This document shows positions 11,021 through 21,029 of a stretch of 64,000 nt of DNA, one piece after another. Within the stretch, counting starts at the first letter, position 1. Every line of letters starts with the position of its first letter. Source of the stretch: Gambelia wislizenii (taxonomy: Eukaryota > Chordata > Lepidosauria > Squamata > Crotaphytidae); NCBI GenBank assembly GCA_030847615.1, contig JAUMIR010000004.1:187676501-187740500 (forward strand), written 5' to 3'. The translations under genes were made by a program, and so were the position numbers. The notes below the pieces were generated by a model. It was given only the letters and a program-made list of their open reading frames with translations. It ran no database searches and was not told the origin of the DNA.

Positions 11021-11061
11021 GATGGCCCTTAGGGGTCTCTTCCAACTCTAGGATTCTAGGA
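11021..11061 (+). mobile_element. CR1 3' tip
   Basis: Only the last ~40 bp of CR1: gatggcccttaggggtctct, then tccaactctaggattctagg. Confidence 0.6.
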
Positions 11062-11631
11062 GATGCTCAAGACTGTGTGTGTTTAGGGCTATGGATCCTC
11101 TCAAACCACAGAAAAGAGTAGGTGTGTGTGATTTCGGTCCCTGTAACTGGAAGGCAGTGAAAAGTAGCAATGAAAATCCTCAACTTGTCTTGTGTGCAAG
11201 TTTTCAGTTAGTGAGAATGATTTTTGTGCAAACTGTGTAAATTACACAAACTGCATCACAAAAGTGTAACAGCTACTACCCTGTTGTGAAATTTTTGAAA
11301 ACAAGAAGCATCAGGTGGGCTGCTTGTGTCATTTGGATCTGTCAGCTAGTTCTTTTGCTGCCAGAATGTTCCTTCACAAGGGGACAAGACATTTGGTTTG
11401 GGCACAGACATTTGAATGGTGGAAACCTTGACAAGAAAAATAGCACTTAGTGGCCAGAATCCTGTTGTAATATTACATCCACATATGTTTCAGTTTGGAA
11501 GTAGTTGGGCATTATGTACAATATGAAACATCAATATGCAATTTAAGATTGCAGAAGAGAAGTTATGCATGCAGTGCTATTGTGCATGCATGGACACTCA
11601 ATTACACATTTGGATGTGCATTTGTGTAGGG

Positions 11632-11752
11632 TGTGTCACTTCCGTGTAGGATTGGAGGCGGCTGCGCCATATTTCGCCAAATTTTATTCACGCAAGTTGT
11701 CCGTGAATAAAATATGGTGCGGCTGCCTCTAATCCTACACGGAAGTGACACA
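11632..11752. repeat. Near-perfect 121 bp palindrome
   Basis: The left arm, starting tgtgtcacttccgtgtagga, is mirrored by the right arm ending tcctacacggaagtgacaca. Arms are about 55 bases with a few mismatches and one ~8 base indel, centred near 11692. The arms carry ETS-type CACTTCCG / CGGAAGTG sites and a GCGCCATATT-type motif, so it could be a duplicated promoter segment or a small foldback transposon. Confidence 0.8.
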
Positions 11753-11770
11753 GATGATTTTGCCAGAGGG

Positions 11771-11839
11771 ATGGCGTCGTCTGAAATTGAGTTCCTGCCA
11801 CGCAGCAATGCCGAAGCTCTCCTGAAAGCTTCTAGTACG
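11771..11839 (+). other. ATG-led exon-like segment with splice donor, unrecognised
   Basis: An ATG in a GAGGGATGG context opens 23 codons beginning MASSEIEFLPRS and ending KASST, directly followed by GTAAGACG, a good splice donor. It lies 19 bases right of the palindrome with its ETS-like sites, so it looks like a 5' exon with a small promoter. No downstream exon or protein family is recognised; CR1 begins at about 12020. It could be a relic of a promoter captured by a transposon. Confidence 0.3.
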
Positions 11840-12019
11840 GTAAGACGTGTCTGAAAATATCCTCTGTCTTTTTGTGTTCAAACCCATATAATTTTTTTTA
11901 GTGATTTTAAATCTCTTAATAAACTGTCTATATTGACACCATTGAAAATTGTACCCCTCCAACATTAATTATTCATTAGATTTAAATCTTTATTGATCTT
12001 TTTCAAAAAGTAGGAGATG

Positions 12020-12535
12020 GAAGTAATAGTCCCCCTATATTCTTCTCTGGCCAGTCCTCATCTGGAGTACTGTGTCCAGTTCAGGGCATCTCATTTTAAG
12101 AAAGATCTAGACAAGTTGGAACAGGTTCAGAGAAAGACAACAAGGATGGCATGGAGAACAAAACGTATCTGGAGAGTTTGAATGAGCAGGACTTGTTCAG
12201 CTTGGTGAAGAGAAGACTGAGGGGTGACATGACTATACTCTTTAAGTACTTCAAGGACTATCACAGAGACAAGGGAGAAGACCTGTTTTCTGTTGCCAGA
12301 GAGCATAGGGCCAGGTTTAATGGTTTTAAGTTACAGGATAATAGATTTTGATTAAAGACTAGAAGTAACTTCTTCACCATGAGAGTGGTTCAGCATAAAG
12401 AGGTGGTGGGGTCTTCTTCTTTGGACTTCTTCAAAAAAGGCTGGACAGATGTTTGGGATGCTTTAGCTGGAGATCCTGCACTGAGCAGCATATTTTATTT
12501 GATGGCCTATGATTTCCAACTCTATGATTCTATAC
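12020..12535 (+). mobile_element. CR1 LINE 3' fragment
   Basis: Reads the CR1 ORF2 C-terminus with KRRLRGDMTILFKYFKDY at about 12205-12260, then the 3' UTR ending ctctatgattctata. Several stops and indels make it older than the copies at 6848 and 59405. Confidence 0.85.
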
Positions 12536-13408
12536 ATATTCACATACACCCACTACATACCTGTAGAAACACTGATGGATCATATTGGCTATAATGTATT
12601 GTTATGCCCATGAGCAGCAAGAAATTCAAGGAGCGTAGAACTTGCCTGTGTTTGTTTTCCTTTTGAAGATGGAGCTTGAAGGATTATTCCCATTTTGTAA
12701 GTATTTGTGTTTATTTACAAATGTACAGATTGACCTCTCAATTGAAGCCCCCTTGTTGTGGGAGAGAGGCTTGCGTACCCTAATGATGTTTTGAGCTATG
12801 CTGGCGGTGGCATAATAGCCACCGGTAGGGTCTCCCATGCTGGACAGGTCAAAACTGAAGGGTCTGACAAAGAGCATCAAAGGGCAGGATGGGTTCTCTA
12901 ACTTTATGGCAACCATCCTAGGAGAAGAAAAACTCTAATCCCAAACCCAGGCAGATGGTGCTCGTCCAACCCTATAAGGTCAACCATCTAAGAGAAGGAA
13001 ACTTTAATCAAACCTATGACCCGAGGACCTCGCTGCTACGTCCATGCTTGCAAGGTCACACCAGATGAACCTTTGGTTTAAAGGATGAGGCCAGTTCTGT
13101 GAATGCTGCGCTCCACCAGAAAAATCCATTGCACAGGCTCAAAGGACAAATCTAATTCCAAAAAAGCCCTGTAATGATAGGTGAGGGATGAAACGGCAGG
13201 TGTAAAGATGCACTGGAAGCCGCAGACCCAACCCTGCATGCAGGCGGTTCAGGACATTGGTCACTCGAGGCTGACCCGGGAGATGACAGTCTTGTTCGGC
13301 AGCATCCTGAATGACAAAGCAGCCTTTTTTAAGGAGAGCACTGCTTGCTCCATATGGAGAGGGGGCTAGAAAAGGTGGCCTAATGAAAGCTCATCCCCAT
13401 CTACCTGG

Positions 13409-14240
13409 TTGGCTAGCTGTGGCCAACGGACATCTTCTGATGCGGTCAAACCAAAGAAACAAAGGCACACACCGGCCTCCAAAGGTGTAAATAAACTGAC
13501 GCTTGCATGCTGGAACATCAGAACCATGCGAGACTCTGCAGATAGTGGACGGCCTGAGCATCATTCTGCTCTAATAGCCCATGAACTATCATGACCTAAT
13601 ATTGACATCGCTGCTCTTCGTGAAGTTTGTCTCCAAGAGGAAGGCAGCCTTAAAGAACACGGCGCCGGCTACATACTTTACTGATCTGGCAAACCCAAAA
13701 CCGAAAAACATCTTTCACAAGTAGGCTTTATGATTAAAAACTCCATTGCCTCCAAACTCAAAACATTGCTAACAGGACACTCTGATCACTTTATTTCCTT
13801 ATGCCTCCCAGATGTTGTTCTCTTCAGTATATATGCCCCAACTATGCAAGCCGACCCTGTAGAGAAAGACAAATTCTACACAGATTTATGCCACCTCATA
13901 CAAAAATGCCCCTGTAGAAGATAAAATTATTATCCTTGGTGACTTCAGTGCCAGAGTAGGAAAGAACTCTGAAGCCTGGAAATGTGTCTTAGGCAAGTAT
14001 GGTGTTGGAAATTGCAATGATAGTGGATACATCTTGCTAGAGTTCTGTGCAGAACAAAAGTTGACTATTACAAACACTATCTTTCAGACAGAAAGATAGC
14101 TTGAAGACAACCTGGATGCATCCCTGATCCAAACATTGGCATCTCATTGACTATGTTCTAGTCCGCCAGAGAAACATTTGTGATGTCCGTCATACTCAAG
14201 TGATGCCCAGTGCAGAATGCCAAACCGATCATTGCCTCGT
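13409..14240 (+). pseudogene. LINE apurinic endonuclease domain remnant
   Basis: APE-type motifs in order: WNIRTM, an E-containing IAALREV, GDFSARVG and TDHCLV. Frame changes occur at about 13590, 13920 and 14095. The conserved Asn of GDFNA is Ser here, so it would be catalytically doubtful even if repaired. Confidence 0.75.
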
Positions 14241-14721
14241 AAAATGTAAACTAAATCTTCATCTTAAGTTCAAACCTAAGAGGGGTGGTATCTTAAAGAG
14301 GAGACTCCAAGTCAATAATCTTCAACAAGCTACTATGAGAGACAACTTCCAGGCAAATCTGCAAACAAAACTTGAAGAGCATCCTACAGATCCTTCTCCT
14401 ACAGTGATTTGGCAACATATCAAAAACAGTATCCTGTTTGTGGAAGAATCCCTCGGGTTCTCCCACAAGAAAAATCAAGACGGGTTTGATGAAAACAACC
14501 AAGAGATCCAGGAGCTGTTGGAAAAAAAGAGAACTGCTCACCAGGTTTACCTTGCCCAGCCAACTTGCCATGTAAGAAAAGCAGCTTTCCATCTCACATG
14601 TAGTAAACTTCAACAAAAACTTTGAGACATGTAGAGCAAGTGGTGGATCAATATAGCAGAAAAGACACAACGCCGTGCAGATCTGGGTGATCTTAGAGGA
14701 TTTTATGAAGCTCTTAAAGCA

Positions 14722-16180
14722 GTGTTTGTACCTACTTATCAGGTCCAAAGCTCCTTATACAGTACAGATGGTCAAACATTAATTACTGATAAAGCCTCCA
14801 TCCTGAATCGATGGGCTGAATATTTTCAAAGTCTCTTTAGTGCCAACCAAGTAGTCCAAGGCTCAGCTATCCAACATATGATACAAAAACCAATGAAAAA
14901 TGAATTGGACATAGCTCCCACTTTGGAAGAGACCCTTAAGGCCATACAACAGATGAAAAACGGCAAGGCAGCTGGGATTGATGGAATCCCACCTGAAGTT
15001 TGGAAACATGGAGGTCATGCACTCCACGATAAATTCCACGAACTCCTTGTAAATTGCTGGGAAAAAGGGGAACTGCCATCAGATCTCCGAGATGCAGTCA
15101 ACATCACCCTGTACAAGAAAAAAGGAGCCAAATCCGACTTCTCAAACTATTGAGGCATAACACTGCTCTCTATGGCTGGAAAAATCTTTGCAAGGATACT
15201 CCTGAACAGATTACGGTAGTTCCTGCTATTGCAGAAGAACTTCTTCCTGAAAGCCAATGTGGCTTCAGAGCCAATAGGAGTACTACAGATATGTTATTTG
15301 CCTTTAGACAACTGCAAGAGAAATGTAGAGAGCAGAACAAGGGTCTCTATGTAACATTTGTTGACCTCCCCAAAGCCTTTGAGTAGAAAAGGTCTGTGGC
15401 AGATCGTGGAAAGACTAGGATGTCTCCCCCAAATTCCTTAAAATGATTATCTTGCTACACAAGGGCCAGCACGGTCAAGTCAGATATGGCGATGCTCTTT
15501 CAGAGCCCTTTCTAATAACTAATGGAGTGAAGCAAGGTTGTATTCTTGCTCCAACTTTATTTACAATCTTCTTCAGCATGATGCTCCAAAGGGCTACGGC
15601 AGAGCTTGAAGAAGACGACAGCATCTATATACATTACCGTACTGATGGTAGCTTGTTTAACTTAAGTCGTCTGAGGGCTTGCACTAAACTATCTAGTCCA
15701 TGAGCTGCTCTTCGCTGATGATGCTGCCTTTGTTGCCCACACAGAAGCAGCTCTGCAGCACCTAACATCCTGCTTCACAACAGCTGCAGAGCTGTTTGGG
15801 CTGGAAGTCAACCTTAAGAAAACAGAAGTTCTTTACCAGCCTGCACCACAGGACGAACACCACCATCCCCACATTGCTGTTGACAAATCTGTGCTCAAGT
15901 CCGTTCAGCAGTTCACCTACCTGGGAAGCATAATCTCCTCAGATGCCAAGATTGACAAACAGATTGATCACAGATTAGCAAAGCCATATAGCACATTTGG
16001 AAGACTTTACAAAAGAGTCTGGAGTAACAAACAGCTGAGGCGAAGCACAAAAATCCATTGTACTGTCTGTCTATTCTCCTTTATGGATCTGAAACATGGG
16101 TCACCTATCGCCACCACTTACGACTCCTCAAACGCTTTCACGAGTGCTGTATATGCACAATCCTAAATATACACTGGACT
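14722..16180 (+). pseudogene. LINE reverse transcriptase domain remnant
   Basis: The first two RT blocks lie at 14722-15386, the NGVKQGCILAP block at about 15517-15560 and the FADDAAF catalytic motif at about 15709-15735 in a shifted frame. The frame resumes at 15891 with a QFTYLGSIISSDAKIDKQI thumb-type region. At least four frame breaks. Confidence 0.8.
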
Positions 16181-16790
16181 GACTATGTGACGAATGTTGC
16201 TGTCCTTGAGCAAGCAGGGATCACCAGCATTGAGGCCATGATATTGAGAACACAGCTGCATTGGGCAGGGCACGTTTCTAAGATGGAGCACCATCACCTC
16301 CGAAAAATACTACTCTACAGTGAACTCGCCACGGGTCAGCGTAAGAGGGGCGCTCCAAAAAAAGCAATACAAGGACTCCCTGAAATGACATCTGAGGCTT
16401 GGCCAATTGATCACCAACAATGGTCCGCCCTGGCCTCACATTGGGAGGCATGGAGATGCACTATCCACAATGCTGCAGCCTTATTTGAGAACTCACACCG
16501 AACTGGTCTTGAAGAGAAACGACAACACAGAAAGAACACAACCCAGAAACATCACCCAAGGGGACCTTCTGCTGTGTTGTCTGCAACCGGACATGTTTAT
16601 CTCAGATTGGCCTTTTCAGACATTGGCACGCTTGCAGAAAGTGTGGGATGAGTCCTTCCTGAATCTTTGTTTGCAAAGAAAAGCCAGAGAGAGACAGATT
16701 GAACATAGATGGAGGCATGGAATAACACCCACAATAGGAAGACAGAAATCTACTGCTTCCACATGAGAACTCTGTGGTAACTTCTGAAAC

Positions 16791-17347
16791 AGAGGCAGAA
16801 CTCACCATGAGTAGATTCTATAGGTATGCACCATTTGGGTGTGGGGGGACTTCTATTTTTCTATCATTAATACCTGAAGGAGATAATACTCTGGTAGAAA
16901 CTCCATCGTAAAGCATAAATATTTCAATAGAAATCACTGGTGATTTTGGGGGTGCATAAGCTCCACTAAACCTAGCTTATCTCTGACTATATAGGTTAAA
17001 TGTATAGAGCACATGAGTATGAGAAAAACTCCTCAGCCAGCTGAACTACAACTTTTAGTTGTTCTATAGAAATGCAAACAACCTTGCTATCTAATCTGTT
17101 AACAGGAAGAAGAAATTTCATCAAAGAAAAGGAAAGAAGAATGCAGCCACTGCTTGAGTATTTACCACATTCTCTGACTTCCTATATGCTAATCACAAAC
17201 AACAGCGAAACCTGAAAACTTCATTGTCACCCCATTCACCCAGAGCAAGGAGAGCGAGGTAATTACCTTAACACTTTGGCATATTATATCACTGTTCCTA
17301 CTCTGAAAAATGTCCTGGAGTTGCACTTAACCATGTTTATCCTCCAT
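16791..17347. other. No gene or clear repeat seen
   Basis: AT-rich sequence between the LINE and the next MITE. No significant open frame. Confidence 0.4.
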
Positions 17348-17902
17348 GGACTTTATCAGACACAATAAATATGGCATCGTAACGATGCCACATGAATGTG
17401 AAAGGGGACGCATATCAGAAGACGTTGCCCTTTTGCTTGTATGTCTTGTCCTTAAGCCGATCTATTTTATTGACAGCCTAAGCCATCTATAGATCAGCTG
17501 TGCCATTCCCCCCCCCCCACTGGCATAGCCAGTGTGTGTAACCCACGTACTTACCTCAGAATGGCTGGACCAGCCAGAACACTTCTGGATGAGATTGTGA
17601 CATCCAAGCAGGTGACACACTTTTTTTTTAACCTTCCCTGGTTTACTTGGAAGTTTTTAAGTGTGTCTTTGTGCTTTGTGTTCTATTTTTTGTTTTATGT
17701 TTGAATTTCCTGTGTGATGAAGTCTTGCAGGATTTAAAACGAGGAAGTGAACGGGGCTTCGTTCACTTCCTCTTTCATTGCCAGGGAAGCCTTTGCCGGG
17801 AGAGAAGCTAAGTGTGGTGGGGGTAGATTTTTGGTGGCATAAAAATGGGTTTTTTTTTATGCCAGCAAAATAATGTTTTAAGGGGCTTGTCTGATAAAGT
17901 CC
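17348..17902 (+). mobile_element. hAT-like MITE, family with GGACTTTATCAGAC ends
   Basis: TIRs are GGACTTTATCAGACA on the left and, in reverse, GGACTTTATCAGACAAG on the right. The interior holds ggcatcgtaacgatgcc and a foldback, aggaagtgaacg...cgttcacttcct (about 17742-17773). Relatives are 40039-40622 (reverse) and 42410-42745. Confidence 0.75.
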
Positions 17903-18974
17903 TATGACGCACTACCAGAGTGCTTCTCTGTCATGAAGCAATTGGCTATTTAGTTCTCACAGTAATATATCACCTGTAGTTTACCTAAAAGGATGTGCCC
18001 AGCTATATTTGGCTTGCAGGTTTGACCATTAACCTACTCTTTTCTGATCCCCCAGGCTGACAAAATCATGAAAATATATGCCAATTAGCATTTAAGAAAA
18101 AGCTCCAAGACACTACTGTATGTTCACGCTCCCTCTGCTTCTCTTTCTTCTCCCATAGTGCACTAGGCTGAAAAAAGATTAATGGTATTTGTAGAAGCAA
18201 CATCATAGAAGTGATTATTAAGAATTCTTGAAAAGGTAATAGATAGGCTTTTAATAACCCACTGTATTTTACTCCCACTGAGAAGCAGAATGTCTACAGT
18301 TGAATTTATGAGTCTGACTGTCTAATAAAAGGCCTTGATTGAAATAAATAAATTACAGGACGCTTCATTTATTGCTAGGCAAAGAATAACATCTGAGCTC
18401 TGGGCCTCAAAGTTTATTCTCTTCATGGCCAAAACTCTTAAAGTTAAGAGGTGAGAGTTGCAACTCACAAAATTCTGCTGAAGTAAGAGATTTTTTTTTT
18501 TTTTGCAGAATGTCTTGTAAGAGGATATTTTTTCTAAAAGCATAATAGTTTTCTATCCAAAACAAACAGAAAGTTGGTAATACTTTGATTTTTGTATATA
18601 GATTACAAAAAGCAGTACCCCAACTAATACACTGTTGCCTTATTTTATGAACAAAAGTATAATTAGTGAATTTCAGCCAGGCATAGAATTATCATGTTGA
18701 ATTCCAGATACTTGTACAGAAACCTGATGAAGTGGGGGGAAAGCCACTATGGGTTTTCTTCGTTGCTTCTTCTGTGGTGCTTTCATGTGTCCTGCCTGCA
18801 CCACTGACAATGTGGGGCACAAGGGGGATTACTGCTTGTTACAGGAGGGCAGATCACAGGTTGGAGGGCTACAGCTGCCTCACTTCCTGTTGTACTGCAA
18901 ATTTTTCTTAAGAGGCAGTCACAACCTGATATGCCCAGCCAAAATTAAAAATTAATAAAACGCTGGATTTAGGA
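17903..18974. other. No gene seen; poly-T tract
   Basis: A T-run lies at about 18490-18504. Short frames only, no recognised family. Confidence 0.4.
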
Positions 18975-19330
18975 ACTCCTAAATCACCAAGGTATCATTT
19001 GCATCGTCATAGATTGCAGCAAAGCATTTGATTGCATAGATCATGAGAAAATATGGTTTTAAAAGAAATAGATGTGCTACCACATTTGATTGTCCTGATG
19101 AGTAGCCATTATTCCAGACAAGAAGTCACTATAAGGCCACAATAAGGAGAAGCAAAATGGTTTCCAAGTGGCAAGGGGTTCAGTCAAGGTTGCATTCTAT
19201 TACCCTATCTGTTTAATTTATAAGCAGCGTGTATCATATGGAAAGTAGGATTAGATTTGGAGGAAGGAGATGTGACAATTGGGAGAAGAAACATTAGCAA
19301 TTTAAGATATTCAGATGGCACCATGTCAAA
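18975..19330 (+). mobile_element. Bov-B (RTE) LINE reverse transcriptase fragment
   Basis: Translation in shifting frames gives DCSKAFDCIDHEKI, FSQGCILLPYLFNLYAACII and RRNISNLRYSDGT, the RT palm blocks of Bov-B. The catalytic YADD is altered (YSDG). Frameshifted and ends in an A-run at 19333-19346. Confidence 0.75.
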
Positions 19331-19601
19331 AGCAAAAAAAAAAAAAAGCAAACACTTGGAATGACTATTGAGGAAAGCCAAGGAAGAAAGTGAGAAAGGA
19401 AGGTTGCAGCTGAACCAATGGCACAAGCCATTCCATTTGCTACCTTCAGTGGTATTGCACTTTGGAGCTCCTACTTAAGTGTCAATTCATGTAGAGGGGC
19501 TCAATAAAGCCTGCAACCATATTTCATTGACAGTAAAGAGGTAAAATGATAATGTGAAAAGCAATTTGAAGTAAAGAATAGATGGGTGAGAGGGTAAGGT
19601 A

Positions 19602-19823
19602 CAGGTCGTCCTCCGTATCCATTGATTCAGCATCCACGGTTTCACTTATCTACATATAAAAAATATGTTCTCTCTAGGCATTTCTAGGTCCTCCAGTTTG
19701 ATTCTATGGTCAATTTACAGCATTTGTTTCATTGAAAATAATAGAATTCCCTATTATCCATGGTTTCAGGTATCCATGGGGTAATCTTGGAATGTATCCT
19801 CCATGGATACGGGGGTTGACTTG
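19602..19823. mobile_element. pogo/Tigger-like MITE
   Basis: TIRs CAGGTCGTCCTCCGTATCC and, in reverse, CAAGTCAACCCCCGTATCC, flanked by TA. The interior shares ctctctaggcattt with the copy at 53109-53365 in opposite orientation. Confidence 0.7.
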
Positions 19824-19984
19824 TACTACCTTATCAGTCTTGTGCTTCCTCTTCCTGCCCCAATCAGGGGCAGTCTATGGTCCCAGTGGTAGGAGGAACC
19901 TCTCTCCAAAATGGAGGGTGCCTCCCTAGATCACAAGCCACCTGTGAGCCTTCTCCACTTTAAGCCATTTTTTACAGTGATGAG

Positions 19985-20430
19985 GCTCAGGGACCAGAAA
20001 ATTTATTTACTTATTTATTTAAATATTTCTATATCACCTTTTATGTTGGAATCTTGGGGCAGCATACAATGCTAATAGTTTTAAACACTTCCAGATTAAA
20101 ACCATAGACCATTTAAAAAAAAAACAACCATATGGAACAAAATATCAGTTAAAATGGGTTTAAAAGCTACTCTAGTTTAAAAAACATATAGATGTATATT
20201 TGAACTAAATTAGTCCCCAAAGGCTTTAATAATAAACGCCATGTTTTGGCTTTGCACTGGAAAGAAATCAACATTGGTGCCAAGGGGAAAGAATTCCACA
20301 ATTGGGGCACTACGACCAAGAAGACCCTCTCCCACACCTCCCACTTTATATGGGCCCCATGGGTGGGTTTCTCAGGCAGGTATATATATGGAAATAAAGG
20401 CAGCAGTGCTCTATACAGTAATTCATTCGA
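19985..20430 (-). mobile_element. L2/CR1-type LINE 3' fragment
   Basis: Reverse translation includes WERVFLVVVPQLWNSFPL, the conserved C-terminal RAFSVVAPRLWNSLP-like block of L2-group LINEs. It is followed on the minus strand by a 3' UTR and a TAAA-type tail (tttatttacttatttattta at about 20003-20022). Confidence 0.6.
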
Positions 20431-20499
20431 TGAGAAAAAAAATAATTGAAAGTTATTTGATTTATTTAATTATTTTATTAATGTATTTAGCTAATGAAA

Positions 20500-20660
20500 G
20501 GCCCTCCATCCATCCCAACTGGCTCTGCCCTGGCTTCAGATGGAGAGAAGGAGAGGTTGACACAGCTCCATCATGCCTAGGACCAGAAGCAGATGGAAAG
20601 GCTCTCCATCCATTCCAGCTGCCACTGCCCTGACCTTGGACAGAGAGACTGGACTTAATC
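20500..20660. repeat. Imperfect ~75 bp tandem repeat
   Basis: Two units built on ccctccatccatcccaactg / ctctccatccattccagctg, each followed by a gccctg block. Similar words occur in reverse in the minisatellite at 24384-24600, so both may derive from one LINE 3' region. Confidence 0.5.
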
Positions 20661-21029
20661 TTCTCCCACACTGCTATCCTCTTTTCTTTTTGTGTCATTG
20701 TGATAATGGGGAGACTCCATTTTCCATTATGTTCCAGCACAGCATCAGGTAAACAAATGGTTAACTAGGGTCTAGAGAAAGGTAACACCTTTAGGGTCAG
20801 CATCATCACAATATGTCATAGGTCACAAGGGATACTGACCAATCAGGAATTCCAGAGTGAACAACCTTCAAGATGCTTTGGATACAAAGTAATAAATACT
20901 GCCTTGGGGCCATGGGGCAGAGGGATGAACAAAGGACCCTGAGATGGAGGAAGGCTGTTGAAACTGGTCTGAGAACAGACACGTGGCTGCAGCCAACCCT
21001 CTGAATTCAACAGATGGAACTTCATGTCA

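Larger units (their letters stand above)
12710..16790 (+). mobile_element. Nearly full-length APE-type non-LTR retrotransposon (LINE), inactivated
   Basis: The 5' UTR-like segment (about 12710-13400) has no frame. The endonuclease starts near 13409: LACWNIRTMRD, DIAALREV, IILGDFSARVG, LIDYVLVR, TDHCLV (to about 14240). The reverse transcriptase follows at about 14720-16000: GKAAGIDGIPPEVWK, PESQCGFRANRSTTDMLF, DLPKAFE, NGVKQGCILAP, ELLFADDAAFVAH. The C-terminal region ends near 16630 with a CVVCNRTC...H zinc-finger-like motif. Frameshifts and stops (for example TGA after SDFSNY near 15151) split it into many frames. The aspartate expected in DLTKAFD is Glu. Clade is uncertain (RTE- or jockey-like); it is distinct from the Bov-B and L2 copies nearby. 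Confidence 0.85.

Noticed and set aside
14293..14748. 151-codon minus-strand frame
   Set aside because: Antisense to the LINE endonuclease-RT linker.
20241..20633. 130-codon plus-strand frame
   Set aside because: Antisense to an L2-type LINE C-terminus and a tandem repeat.
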